DNA from: Bacteroidota bacterium
GTDB taxonomy: Bacteria > Bacteroidota > Rhodothermia > Balneolales > Balneolaceae
Assembly: GCA_024635465.1 (NCBI GenBank)
Contig: JAGXIS010000072.1
Location: forward strand, 1 to 9,228
Reading direction: 5' to 3'
Length of the DNA: 9,228 nucleotides
The translations under genes and the position numbers were made by a program. The notes beneath the pieces are model-generated. The model did no database searches. It was not told the DNA's origin and worked only from the letters and a program-made list of their open reading frames with translations. Positions 1-6,787 of this stretch are shown here, piece by piece. Position 1 is the first letter of the stretch, and each line of letters starts with the position of its first letter.

Positions 1-552
1 CAGGCACATTTTGTAGGTGTCTCTTTAGGAACAATCATTATCCGAACTATTGCAGAGATGAATCCTGATATTGTTCTATCTGCAGTGATGTGTGGTGCTA
101 TTACCCGGATGAATATCAGATCCAGAATTTTAGTTTATTTAGGACACACTTTTAAAAAGTTAGTCCCCTTCATCTGGCTATATAAACTTTTCGCTTGGAT
201 AATCATGCCTAAAAAAAATCATGAGGAATCACGCACATTATTCGTTGGTGAAGCAAAAAATCTTGCCAGGAAAGAGTTTTTGAAGTGGTTTAAACTGACT
301 TATGACATCAATCCATTACTCAAATACTTCAAAGAAAAAGAAATGCAAACCTCAACACTCTACATCATGGGTGAAGAAGATCATATGTTCCTCCCTCCTG
401 TCAGAAAAATGATTCAGGATTTTAATCACTCTTATCTTGAAGTAGTGGAGGGTAGTGGACATGTTGTAAATGTTGACAAACCGGATGAATTCAATGAAAT
501 CTCTTTGCAATTTTTAATGAATCAAAAGAATATATTTCAGCAATCCGCATGA
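1..552 (+). CDS. alpha/beta hydrolase, 3' part (5' end outside window)
   Basis: The frame is open from base 1, so the gene begins upstream and 183 residues are visible. The ATG at base 58 is internal, because the segment before it encodes HFVGVSLGT, the GxSxG nucleophile elbow of alpha/beta hydrolases with the serine at visible residue 8. The other triad members follow in the usual order: an Asp in GEEDHMF (visible residue 127) and a His in GSGHVVNVDKPDEF (visible residue 154), the latter being the typical C-terminal motif of the family. Between them lies a cap-like region of about 100 residues with a hydrophobic, aromatic stretch near residues 55-70 that could line a lipophilic substrate pocket or touch membrane. 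The protein is probably a cytoplasmic esterase, lipase-like or C-C hydrolase. The substrate cannot be read from the sequence. It ends in TGA, 127 bases before rpiB, so membership in the next operon is doubtful. Confidence 0.88.
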   Translation, partial: QAHFVGVSLGTIIIRTIAEMNPDIVLSAVMCGAITRMNIRSRILVYLGHTFKKLVPFIWLYKLFAWIIMPKKNHEESRTLFVGEAKNLARKEFLKWFKLTYDINPLLKYFKEKEMQTSTLYIMGEEDHMFLPPVRKMIQDFNHSYLEVVEGSGHVVNVDKPDEFNEISLQFLMNQKNIFQQSA

Positions 553-679
553 TCAAACCATTCAATATATTTTCAATTCACTGAGAAAAAGATTTTGCAA
601 ATTAATCCATGGTTTCGTTTTTTCGACAGACATTTTTTCAGGATATTTACATAGAATTAATAATTAAAATCAAATAAAG

Positions 680-1129
680 ATGATTATACCTATTGCGAGT
701 GATCATGCCGGTTTTGAAGCAAAACAATTGTCAAAATTGATATTAGAAGAGATGGGGATTACGACTGTCGATTATGGCACACATTCTCCAGATTCGGTTG
801 ACTATCCAGACTATGCGGTGCAAGTTTCCAAATTAATTCAAAATGGTGAACATGAATTCGGAATCTTAATTTGTGGAAGTGGTCAGGGAATGTGTATGAC
901 TGCAAATAAATATTCTAAAGTCAGAGCAGCACTTGTCTATTCAGGTGACGTGGCAAAACTTTCTCGACAACATAACAATGCAAATATACTCTGTCTGCCG
1001 GGAAGAGAATTATCCAAAGAGCAGTTAGTAGAAATATTTAAAAATTGGTTTAGTACAGAGTTTGAGGGAGGTCGTCACGATCGCAGAGTCAACAAAATTA
1101 ATTCATTAACAGCCAAAAAAACTTCATGA
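680..1129 (+). CDS. rpiB: ribose-5-phosphate isomerase B
   Basis: RpiB interconverts ribose 5-phosphate and ribulose 5-phosphate in the non-oxidative pentose phosphate pathway in the cytoplasm. The 149-residue length is normal for the RpiB/LacAB family. The N-terminal [11 protein letters not shown] (Asp8, His9) is the family signature. The loop LICGSGQGM carries Cys65, which matches the catalytic base of E. coli Rpi[16 protein letters not shown] holds His98, the residue associated with ring opening, and the C-terminal [10 protein letters not shown] completes the phosphate-binding site. The presence of Cys65 and the SDH motif favours RpiB over the sugar-6-phosphate isomerase subunits LacA/LacB, although related substrates such as allose 6-phosphate are not excluded. 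The ATG at 680 has only a purine-rich A/T leader and no clear Shine-Dalgarno. The stop codon overlaps the glyA start (ATGA at 1126-1129), which implies translational coupling. Confidence 0.95.
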   Translation: MIIPIASDHAGFEAKQLSKLILEEMGITTVDYGTHSPDSVDYPDYAVQVSKLIQNGEHEFGILICGSGQGMCMTANKYSKVRAALVYSGDVAKLSRQHNNANILCLPGRELSKEQLVEIFKNWFSTEFEGGRHDRRVNKINSLTAKKTS

Positions 1130-1623
1130 AATCACTCCAAGAACAGGATCCGGAACTATTCGGATATATTGAATTAGAAACTGAAAGACAAAATTTGAAC
1201 TTTGAACTTATTGCTTCAGAGAATTTTGCATCCAGAGCAACGATTGAGGCGATGGGATCAGTATTAACCAATAAGTATGCGGAAGGGTATCCCGGAAAAA
1301 GATATTATGGCGGGTGTGAACATGTAGATAAGGTTGAGGATTTAGCGAGAGAACGGGCTAAAAAACTATTTAATGCGGATTGGGTGAATGTTCAACCTCA
1401 TTCAGGTGCTTCAGCAAACGCTGCTATCTATCTGGCCTACATGAAACCGGGGGATACACTTCTGGGATTAGATTTGGCACATGGCGGACATCTTACGCAC
1501 GGTTCTCCGGTTAATTTTTCAGGAATTACTTACAATGCTCAATTTTATGGAGTTGAAAAAAAGACAGGTCGTATTGATCTGAATATCGTAAGGGATAAAG
1601 CAAAAGAAGTGCAGCCCAGAATG

Positions 1624-1656
1624 ATCTCGATTGGAGCCAGTGCCTAAACACGAGAT
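1624..1656 (+). repeat. short inverted repeat flanking the glyA internal stop
   Basis: ATCTCG at 1624-1629 and its exact reverse complement CGAGAT at 1651-1656 bracket a 21-base loop that contains the TAA. One further G-U pair (1623 with 1657) could extend the stem. It lies wholly in conserved coding sequence, so chance is the most likely explanation. Confidence 0.35.
1645..1647 (+). other. in-frame TAA inside glyA (codon 174)
   Basis: The codons around it read GCC-TAA-ACA-CGA-GAT, giving A-stop-T-R-D. In serine hydroxymethyltransferases this point reads GASAY followed by a small residue and often Arg, so TAA stands where TAT or TAC is expected; one base change explains it. No length difference or frame change is involved. 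The following base is A, which is not a known leaky stop context such as CUA after the stop. Confidence 0.95.
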
Positions 1657-2505
1657 TTTGATTATGAAGGTTTTCGGGATATCGCAAATGAAGTGGGTGC
1701 TTTTTTATGGATGGATATGGCTCACACTGCCGGACTCATTGCCGCAAAAGAACTCAATGATCCACTACCCTATTCCGATGTTGTAACTACTACAACACAT
1801 AAAACTCTACGTGGGCCACGTGGCGGAATGATATTAGTGGGGAAAGATCATGAAAATCGCTTGGGTGTGGTAGCACCTAAATCGGGTCGGGTTAAAAATA
1901 TTAGTGAAGTATTAGATTCAGCAATTTTTCCCGGTTCTCAAGGCGGCCCACTCATGCATGTGATTGCTGCAAAAGCGGTCGCTTTTGGTGAAGCACTCCA
2001 GCCAGATTTCATTCAATACCAAAAACAAGTGAAGTTAAATGCGAAAAAAATGGCTGAATCATTTATTGATAGCGGTTACAATTTGGTAAGTGGCGGTACA
2101 GATAATCACCTCATACTTGTTGACCTCCGAAATAAGGATTTAAATGGAAAAATCGCTGAAGAAGCATTAGATAAAGCCGGTATTACAGTTAATAAAAATA
2201 TGGTACCTTTTGACACGGAAAGTCCTTTTGTAACTTCCGGAATTCGGATTGGAACACCTGCTCTCACAACGCGCGGTTTTAAAGAGGAAGAATTTGCCGA
2301 AGTTGTAAGACTCATCGATAAAGTCCTTCAAAAACCGACGGATGAATCAAATCTATCAGATGTTAAAAATTCTGTTCAGGAAATGTGCAGGGCTTATCCT
2401 TTATACAATTTTACTACAGTTTAATTGTATATTGTCTCAGCTGAAAAGGTTGCTATTTCGTAAATTCTTTTTTTGTCATTAAAACATGCATCCATTATTT
2501 ATAGG

Positions 2506-2525
2506 GTATCGGCCTCATCCGATGT
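2506..2525 (+). promoter_or_regulatory. possible hairpin just upstream of the tatC start
   Basis: ATCGG (2508-2512) and CCGAT (2519-2523) form a perfect 5-base stem with a 6-base loop, extendable by two G-U pairs to 2506-2525. It ends about 9 bases before the tatC ATG, so in the mRNA it would sit where a ribosome binds. It has no following T-run, so it is not an intrinsic terminator. The stem is short and may be fortuitous. Confidence 0.3.
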
Positions 2526-2534
2526 TAGAATATC

Positions 2535-3395
2535 ATGAGTGAATCTACAGATCGTCCAAAACGTAGTATTATGGGCTCCCTTCTACCTAAGGCAAAAGCT
2601 CCAAAAGTGAATCCGGCAGATGGTATGTCTTTTTTAGACCATCTGGAAGAGTTACGCTGGAGAATCCTTAAAGGATTGGTTGGAGTTTTGGCTGGTGTAA
2701 TCATCGCCTTCATCTTTTCAGATTTCTTTATTCAGGAATTTATCCTGGGTCCTGCAAGAGCTGATTTTTTCATGTATCGGATTATGCCCATAAATGCGGT
2801 TGATCTATCCTTGATTTCCAGAAGATTGCCAGGGCAGTTCTTTACCTACTGGGGAACACTAATCATCATAGGTGGAATTATTGGATCTCCATATTTTGTG
2901 TATCAAATTTGGGCTTTTATCGAACCTGCTCTTGAAAGTGGCGAAAAGATAAAGACATTTTTAAATGCCATGTTCATCAACGTCTTTTTCCTTCTTGGAG
3001 TATCTTTCGGATATTTAATTTTAGTACCCTTTGCAGTTCAGTTCTTCACTCAATTCGTTATCTCAGATGTTATAAGTAATGAATTTGATATCAATGAATA
3101 TTTTGTATCCGTTGCCCTATGGACTCTGGCATGTGGTGTGATATTTCAAATACCGGTTATCAGTTGGTTTTTATCGAAGGTGGGACTTATCACACCGGAT
3201 GCCATGAAGGCTTATAGAAGACATGCAATCGTCGTTATCATGATCGTAGCCGCTTTTCTAACGCCTCCTGACCCGGTATCACAAATAATGATAGCACTCC
3301 CACTAATTTTTCTTTACCAATTTTCAATATTTTTAAGCAAAATTGCGACAAAAAAACGCAAGAAAGAGATGGAAGCTGCGTTTGAAGGAGAGTAA
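2535..3395 (+). CDS. tatC: twin-arginine translocase subunit TatC
   Basis: TatC is the polytopic inner-membrane core of the Tat system and binds the twin-arginine signal of folded export substrates together with TatA/B. At 286 residues it is slightly long, owing to about 30 basic residues ahead of the first conserved motif. The family marks are all visible: FLDHLEELRWR (Glu39, equivalent to E. coli Glu15), SPYFVYQIWAFIEPAL followed by GEK (Phe128 and Glu137, equivalent to the signal-binding Phe94 and Glu103), and FLTPPDPVSQ (Asp246) before the last membrane span. Six hydrophobic segments can be drawn at about 45-62, 104-125, 147-172, 190-210, 230-245 and 248-268, with a Lys-rich cytoplasmic tail. 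No tatA or tatB lies in the window. The gene follows glyA by 110 bases and may share its transcript. There is no Shine-Dalgarno ahead of the ATG. Confidence 0.95.
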   Translation: MSESTDRPKRSIMGSLLPKAKAPKVNPADGMSFLDHLEELRWRILKGLVGVLAGVIIAFIFSDFFIQEFILGPARADFFMYRIMPINAVDLSLISRRLPGQFFTYWGTLIIIGGIIGSPYFVYQIWAFIEPALESGEKIKTFLNAMFINVFFLLGVSFGYLILVPFAVQFFTQFVISDVISNEFDINEYFVSVALWTLACGVIFQIPVISWFLSKVGLITPDAMKAYRRHAIVVIMIVAAFLTPPDPVSQIMIALPLIFLYQFSIFLSKIATKKRKKEMEAAFEGE

Positions 3396-3397
3396 AG

Positions 3398-3480
3398 GAT
3401 GATAAAATTGATTATCTAAACCAATCAGTCTATTAAATTGACTTGTTTAAAGATTCATGAAATACCATTACCTTATCATC
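3398..3480 (+). repeat. 8-base inverted repeat downstream of tatC
   Basis: GATGATAA at 3398-3405, immediately after the tatC stop, is the exact reverse complement of TTATCATC at 3473-3480. A second, nearer partner for the same GATAA is TTATC at 3412-3416, so two mutually exclusive pairings are possible. Both are A/T-rich and lack a following T-run, so this is not a standard terminator. Its role, if any, is unknown. Confidence 0.3.
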
Positions 3481-3509
3481 AGACAGTAAATATCATTTAC
3501 ATAAAAATT

Positions 3510-3521
3510 ATTTTATAAAAT
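3510..3521 (+). repeat. A/T palindrome before the lipoprotein gene
   Basis: ATTTTATAAAAT is a perfect 12-base palindrome ending 6 bases before the ATG at 3528, inside an almost pure A/T leader. Such leaders replace Shine-Dalgarno sequences in many Bacteroidota-type genes. The palindrome may simply reflect base composition, although an operator cannot be excluded. Confidence 0.3.
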
Positions 3522-3527
3522 TTTTCC

Positions 3528-4070
3528 ATGTTTAAAGTGTTTTCCAAATCCTTAGCAATTTTATTATCACTCTTTTTGGTGATCGTTTCTTGTAACACGA
3601 ATGATCCTTTCGAGATAACACCGCCAACGTTTGATTCTGTACCGGCCGAGACGTCTATAGCAGGTATCTCCCCTATTCAGATTGAAGAAGGAGTTACAGC
3701 GTACATACACGAAGAAGGATCCGATGATTTTTTTGTCACAGTTTTAGACGAAGTTCAGGCTTATATCACCCTACGTACGGAAGATGGTGAAATCATCTTT
3801 AGTTCCTTTCAAAATAACCAGGAAGATCCCTCAACTATATCCATGCAATTTGCGGGGGAATACCAGAATGATTTTACCTATTCAGTAGCACAAACCTTTA
3901 CTCCCGGCTTAAAAATTGGTCTTAAGGGTATGAATCTAGGCGAATTTCGCACTATAGTTGTAGCACCTGAAAAAGGATATTTGAACGTTCCCACCGGTAC
4001 GTTGACTTCACAATATCGGGATGATACTCTCGTATATGAGATTAGAATTTCAAGAATTTTCCCCGATTAG
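3528..4070 (+). CDS. lipoprotein with degenerate FKBP-type peptidyl-prolyl isomerase-like domain
   Basis: The 180-residue product starts with a basic N-terminus, a hydrophobic core and the lipobox IVSC, so Cys22 should be lipidated and the protein anchored in the envelope facing the periplasm or cell surface. After a low-complexity linker, residues 52-177 follow the FKBP pattern: DEVQAYITLRTEDGEIIFSS matches the first strand pair, PGLKIGLKGMNLGEFRTIVV matches the helix and next strand, and TLVYEIRISRI matches the family's final strand. Aligned by eye to FKBP12, several pocket residues are replaced: Tyr26 by Ile80, Phe36 by Ile90, Asp37 by Phe91 and Trp59 by Leu128. Only the Tyr82 equivalent (Tyr151) seems kept. 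Prolyl isomerase activity is therefore doubtful, and a chaperone or binding role is possible. The gene ends in TAG and converges on alr with 27 bases between. It lies 132 bases after tatC. Confidence 0.75.
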   Translation: MFKVFSKSLAILLSLFLVIVSCNTNDPFEITPPTFDSVPAETSIAGISPIQIEEGVTAYIHEEGSDDFFVTVLDEVQAYITLRTEDGEIIFSSFQNNQEDPSTISMQFAGEYQNDFTYSVAQTFTPGLKIGLKGMNLGEFRTIVVAPEKGYLNVPTGTLTSQYRDDTLVYEIRISRIFPD

Positions 4071-4097
4071 TACGTCTCCTTTAAATACCCCTCAGTT

Positions 4098-5165
4098 TTA
4101 GTACTGAAAAGTTATTCTATTCGTCAGATTGGTTAAAATCTCATGCACATTCGTTCCGGCATGTTTTGCCCAATCTGACGCATCCCACGCTCCTTCACCT
4201 AATAGTGTGACTTCGGAATCTACCGCTAATTTATCATCTTCAAGATAGATCATCACCATATCCATTGTTACATTACCAACCTGTTGATATAGTTTATTGT
4301 TGATAAGTACATTTAACTTATTACTCAATGATCTTGGTATTCCATCCCCATAACCAACAGGAAGAGTAGCTAAATATCCATTTTTAGGGGCTATCCAGGT
4401 TGAAGAGTAACTGACAGTATCCCCTTTTTCAATCGGACGAACCTGTACAATCTTTGTTTTCCATGTTAAAATGGGATTCAGCCACTCATATTGTGTATTA
4501 CCTGAGTTATAGCCAAGCACTCCCAATCCGGTTCTGACCATATTGAAATGATTTATTTCAGGATAATTAGCAATCGCCCCGGTGTTACTCATATGAACTA
4601 ATGGAACTTCAGGGAAATGTGATAATACTTTCTGAAATCGTTCATTTTGCAATATTACAAAATCTGAACCCGGATCATCAGCAGTAGCATAATGAGAGTA
4701 GATCCCGCTGCAGATAAGGCGTTGATTGGCAATAGCCATTTCCCTGACAGATGCTGCATTTACAGGTCGAAATCCCAACCGACCCATTCCCGTGTCAAAG
4801 TTTATATGATAGGAGGTCCCATCCATCAAAATTGAAAAATGAGAATCATGACTTACAGTAGCCGTTAAATTATGAGTTTGATAAGCAGCAGCTGTCTCAT
4901 AAGTTGGCACTCCAAAAACAAGAATTGGAATCTTTATCCCTGCCATTCGCAGTTCTATTCCTTCATCAATATGGGCCACAGCAAGCCAATCCACTTCTTT
5001 TTCAATGGTTCTGGATACTTTTACTGCACCATGGCTGTAAGCATCACATTTAACGACTGCCAGAACTTTTTTGGCAGGTACACGGTTTTTAATCGCTTTC
5101 AGATTTTTTAAAAGAAAATCCAGATGGATGTTAGCAATCGAGTTTGAAAAATGTCTTTTCACCAT
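4098..5165 (-). CDS. alr: alanine racemase
   Basis: Alanine racemase is a PLP enzyme that supplies D-alanine for peptidoglycan. The 355-residue length fits the stand-alone racemase. AVVKCDAYSHG holds Lys39, the PLP lysine and one of the two catalytic bases. Tyr253 in DTVSYSSTW corresponds to the opposite catalytic tyrosine (Tyr265 in Geobacillus Alr), Arg211 in MVRTGLGVLGY contacts the PLP ring nitrogen, and Met301-Asp302 in GNVTMDM belong to the substrate site contributed by the second subunit. The motif FDTGMGRLGFR is typical, but the usual carbamylated Lys two residues before its Asp is Asn122. The C-terminal beta domain is complete. The ATG overlaps the end of the upstream flavoprotein gene by 7 bases (5159-5165), so translation is probably coupled and this is likely the last gene of the minus-strand unit. 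It ends in TAA. Confidence 0.94.
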   Translation of the reverse strand: MVKRHFSNSIANIHLDFLLKNLKAIKNRVPAKKVLAVVKCDAYSHGAVKVSRTIEKEVDWLAVAHIDEGIELRMAGIKIPILVFGVPTYETAAAYQTHNLTATVSHDSHFSILMDGTSYHINFDTGMGRLGFRPVNAASVREMAIANQRLICSGIYSHYATADDPGSDFVILQNERFQKVLSHFPEVPLVHMSNTGAIANYPEINHFNMVRTGLGVLGYNSGNTQYEWLNPILTWKTKIVQVRPIEKGDTVSYSSTWIAPKNGYLATLPVGYGDGIPRSLSNKLNVLINNKLYQQVGNVTMDMVMIYLEDDKLAVDSEVTLLGEGAWDASDWAKHAGTNVHEILTNLTNRITFQY

Positions 5166-6769
5166 CTTACACCAAATCGTTTCTTTTTCCTTTTTTTAAG
5201 AATCACATGGGCAGCATTATATCCGGCAGCACCGAATACCCCACCCCCTGGATGACAAGAAGCACTGGAAAGATATAAGTTCTCAATCGGTGTTTCGTAA
5301 TTACTAAGCTCTGGGGTGGGCCTGAACATGAACATCTGATCGAAATTCATCTCTACATGCATAACATTTCCTCTTAACAGACCATGTTTTCTTTCAATAT
5401 CCAGCGGTGATTGTATATGCCAATCAATAAGTTTCCCTTTCATATTTGGAGCATATTTCTCCACTACTCCATAGATTTTCTCAGCCTCTTTTTCCCGTAT
5501 ATCATCCCATTGAACACCGTTTGCCAACTCATAGGGATGCCATTGAGCCCATGCAAATAGCGTATGATTTCCATCTTTTGCAACATCAGGATCAATTTTC
5601 GAGAAAGTCATTGCCAATACTGCGGGCTCTTCAGGTGGATTTCCTTTTATGTAATCACCAATTGCACGATTCATATAGCCTATTGAGGGGGCAAGTAGCT
5701 GCATTCCATTATGAATCAATGGGTCGTCAGGTGCTGCTGTGTATTGAGGCAATTCTTCTACCGCACACCTAATAACCATTCCAAATCCATTTCCTACTTG
5801 TATGTTTTCTACTTTTTCAAAAAGTGAATCGGATAGATGTTCTTTTCCAACCAATTTCAGCATAGTCGTTTGAACATGAGCATTTGAAACGATTAAATCA
5901 GAACTGAAATATCGATCGTCCTCAGTAACCACTCCCTTTGCTACACCTTCAATGATCTCAATTTTTTTTACAGGACTGTTATGAAGCACCTCACCACCAT
6001 GTGCAATAATCAGGTTCTTCATCGCCTGAGTAAGCATTCCGCTTCCTCCTTTAGGATGTTTTGCACCACTTTGGTGAAGCATAGATTGCCATCCTACAAA
6101 ATCTCCGGTGGCCGATTGGTCAGGAAGAGGACCTGATTGTGCTGCAAACCATGTTAAAGCTGTTTTTAAGTAAGGGTTTTTGAAAGATTTATCGACAACG
6201 CCCCCATAGCTCCCTAATATCTTTTGCAATCCATCTATTTGCTCACCTTTTTTGAACATAGAACCATCACGAATCTGTCCCTTAGCCATCTCCAAGAAAA
6301 TATTTTTCCCGGATGGGGGAACCATAAATGCTTTCAAAACACCTTTGTTGATTCTCCCCCAGAAATCAATGAAATCTCTATAATTCTGAACATCTTCCGG
6401 GGCAACTGAAGCAATTGATTCAAGGGTCTTATCCAAATCTTTATGAAAATGGATCACACCTTTTTTATCCGGAAGCGGATAGCTCATAAAAGGATCCATA
6501 TCGATATATTCAAGCCCATAGTTTGTCAACTCAAGCTCTTCAATAATCCCTGTCTGATGAATCATGATGTGCACGGATGATCCAACATCCATCCTGAAAC
6601 CGGATGGATTCTCATCACTTTGGAACATGGTTTCAGTGCAAACTGCACCGCCAATGGTATCTCTTCTCTCAAGAACGCCTACTTTGTAACCCGCTTTCGC
6701 AAGATAACAACCGGTAATTAAGCCGTTGTGGCCGGAACCGATAATAATAGCGTCAAAATGGTTGTTCAT
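5159..6769 (-). CDS. FAD-dependent oxidoreductase of the CrtI/CrtO/PYROXD2 family
   Basis: This 536-residue flavoprotein begins with the dinucleotide-binding fold: AIIIGSGHNGL (residues 7-17), then the acidic strand end VLERRDTIGGA that grips the FAD ribose. HPKGGSGMLTQAM (about 238-250) and IENLYLSSASCHPGGGVFGAAG (495-516) are the internal and C-terminal FAD motifs of phytoene-dehydrogenase-like enzymes. The GHNGL variant, the length, a FRPTPELSNYETP segment and an HPGG motif resemble CrtO-type carotenoid ketolases and PYROXD2-like proteins more than classic CrtI desaturases, judged from remembered family sequences. It could act on a carotenoid or another lipophilic polyene, but no other carotenoid gene is present in the window, so the substrate is open. 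The tail is strongly basic (KKRKKKR). Start ATG follows the rho stop by 18 bases; the TGA stop overlaps the alr start, so co-transcription with both is likely. Confidence 0.85.
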   Translation of the reverse strand: MNNHFDAIIIGSGHNGLITGCYLAKAGYKVGVLERRDTIGGAVCTETMFQSDENPSGFRMDVGSSVHIMIHQTGIIEELELTNYGLEYIDMDPFMSYPLPDKKGVIHFHKDLDKTLESIASVAPEDVQNYRDFIDFWGRINKGVLKAFMVPPSGKNIFLEMAKGQIRDGSMFKKGEQIDGLQKILGSYGGVVDKSFKNPYLKTALTWFAAQSGPLPDQSATGDFVGWQSMLHQSGAKHPKGGSGMLTQAMKNLIIAHGGEVLHNSPVKKIEIIEGVAKGVVTEDDRYFSSDLIVSNAHVQTTMLKLVGKEHLSDSLFEKVENIQVGNGFGMVIRCAVEELPQYTAAPDDPLIHNGMQLLAPSIGYMNRAIGDYIKGNPPEEPAVLAMTFSKIDPDVAKDGNHTLFAWAQWHPYELANGVQWDDIREKEAEKIYGVVEKYAPNMKGKLIDWHIQSPLDIERKHGLLRGNVMHVEMNFDQMFMFRPTPELSNYETPIENLYLSSASCHPGGGVFGAAGYNAAHVILKKRKKKRFGVRW

Positions 6770-6787
6770 TTATTGATTGAGTCTGAT

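Larger units (their letters stand above)
1126..2424 (+). pseudogene. glyA: serine hydroxymethyltransferase, full-length frame with one in-frame TAA
   Basis: This PLP enzyme converts serine and tetrahydrofolate into glycine and 5,10-methylene-THF, the main one-carbon source. The frame spans 432 codons, the usual length, but codon 174 (1645-1647) is TAA. The frame is identical before and after it, so nothing is shifted. Before the stop are SENFAS, the [16 protein letters not shown] block and QPHSGASAN. After it come the PLP-contacting Asp197 and His200 (MDMAHTAG), the Schiff-base Lys226 ([14 protein letters not shown]), [13 protein letters not shown] and the carboxylate-binding Arg374 ([15 protein letters not shown]). 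The stop replaces the conserved Tyr of GASAY. A truncated product would lack the PLP lysine and be inactive. The GTG at 1693 is internal valine, not a credible restart. Apart from this codon there is no sign of decay, so a base error or very recent mutation is as likely as a true pseudogene. The ATG overlaps the rpiB stop by 4 bases. Confidence 0.92.

Noticed and set aside
585..624. Terminator or promoter in the spacer before rpiB
   Set aside because: GAAAAA and TTTTTC can pair but this is plain A/T composition. The TCGACA and TAGAAT boxes are 23 bases apart, too far for a sigma-70 promoter.
869..912. Unusual RpiB active site ([13 protein letters not shown] rather than CGTGIGMSIAANK)
   Set aside because: The catalytic Cys is kept and the change resembles variants I recall from Bacteroidota RpiB, so it is ordinary family variation.
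1693..2424. Separate gene for the C-terminal part of GlyA starting at GTG 1693
   Set aside because: The frame is continuous with the upstream half, conserved glyA sequence runs through the stretch 1648-1692, and the GTG encodes an ordinary internal valine with no leader signal.
1126..2424. Alternative genetic code or selenocysteine/pyrrolysine-type recoding
   Set aside because: Those systems use TGA or TAG, whereas this codon is TAA. TAA, TAG and TGA all act as normal stops in other genes of the window.
4069..4105. Bidirectional terminator between the converging lipoprotein gene and alr
   Set aside because: AGTAC and GTACT can pair only over 5 bases with a 27-base loop and no G/C-rich stem or T-run; it is too weak to call.
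5446..5772. Plus-strand coding frame opposite the flavoprotein gene
   Set aside because: Antisense to a well-conserved gene, no recognisable motif and no leader; a shadow frame.
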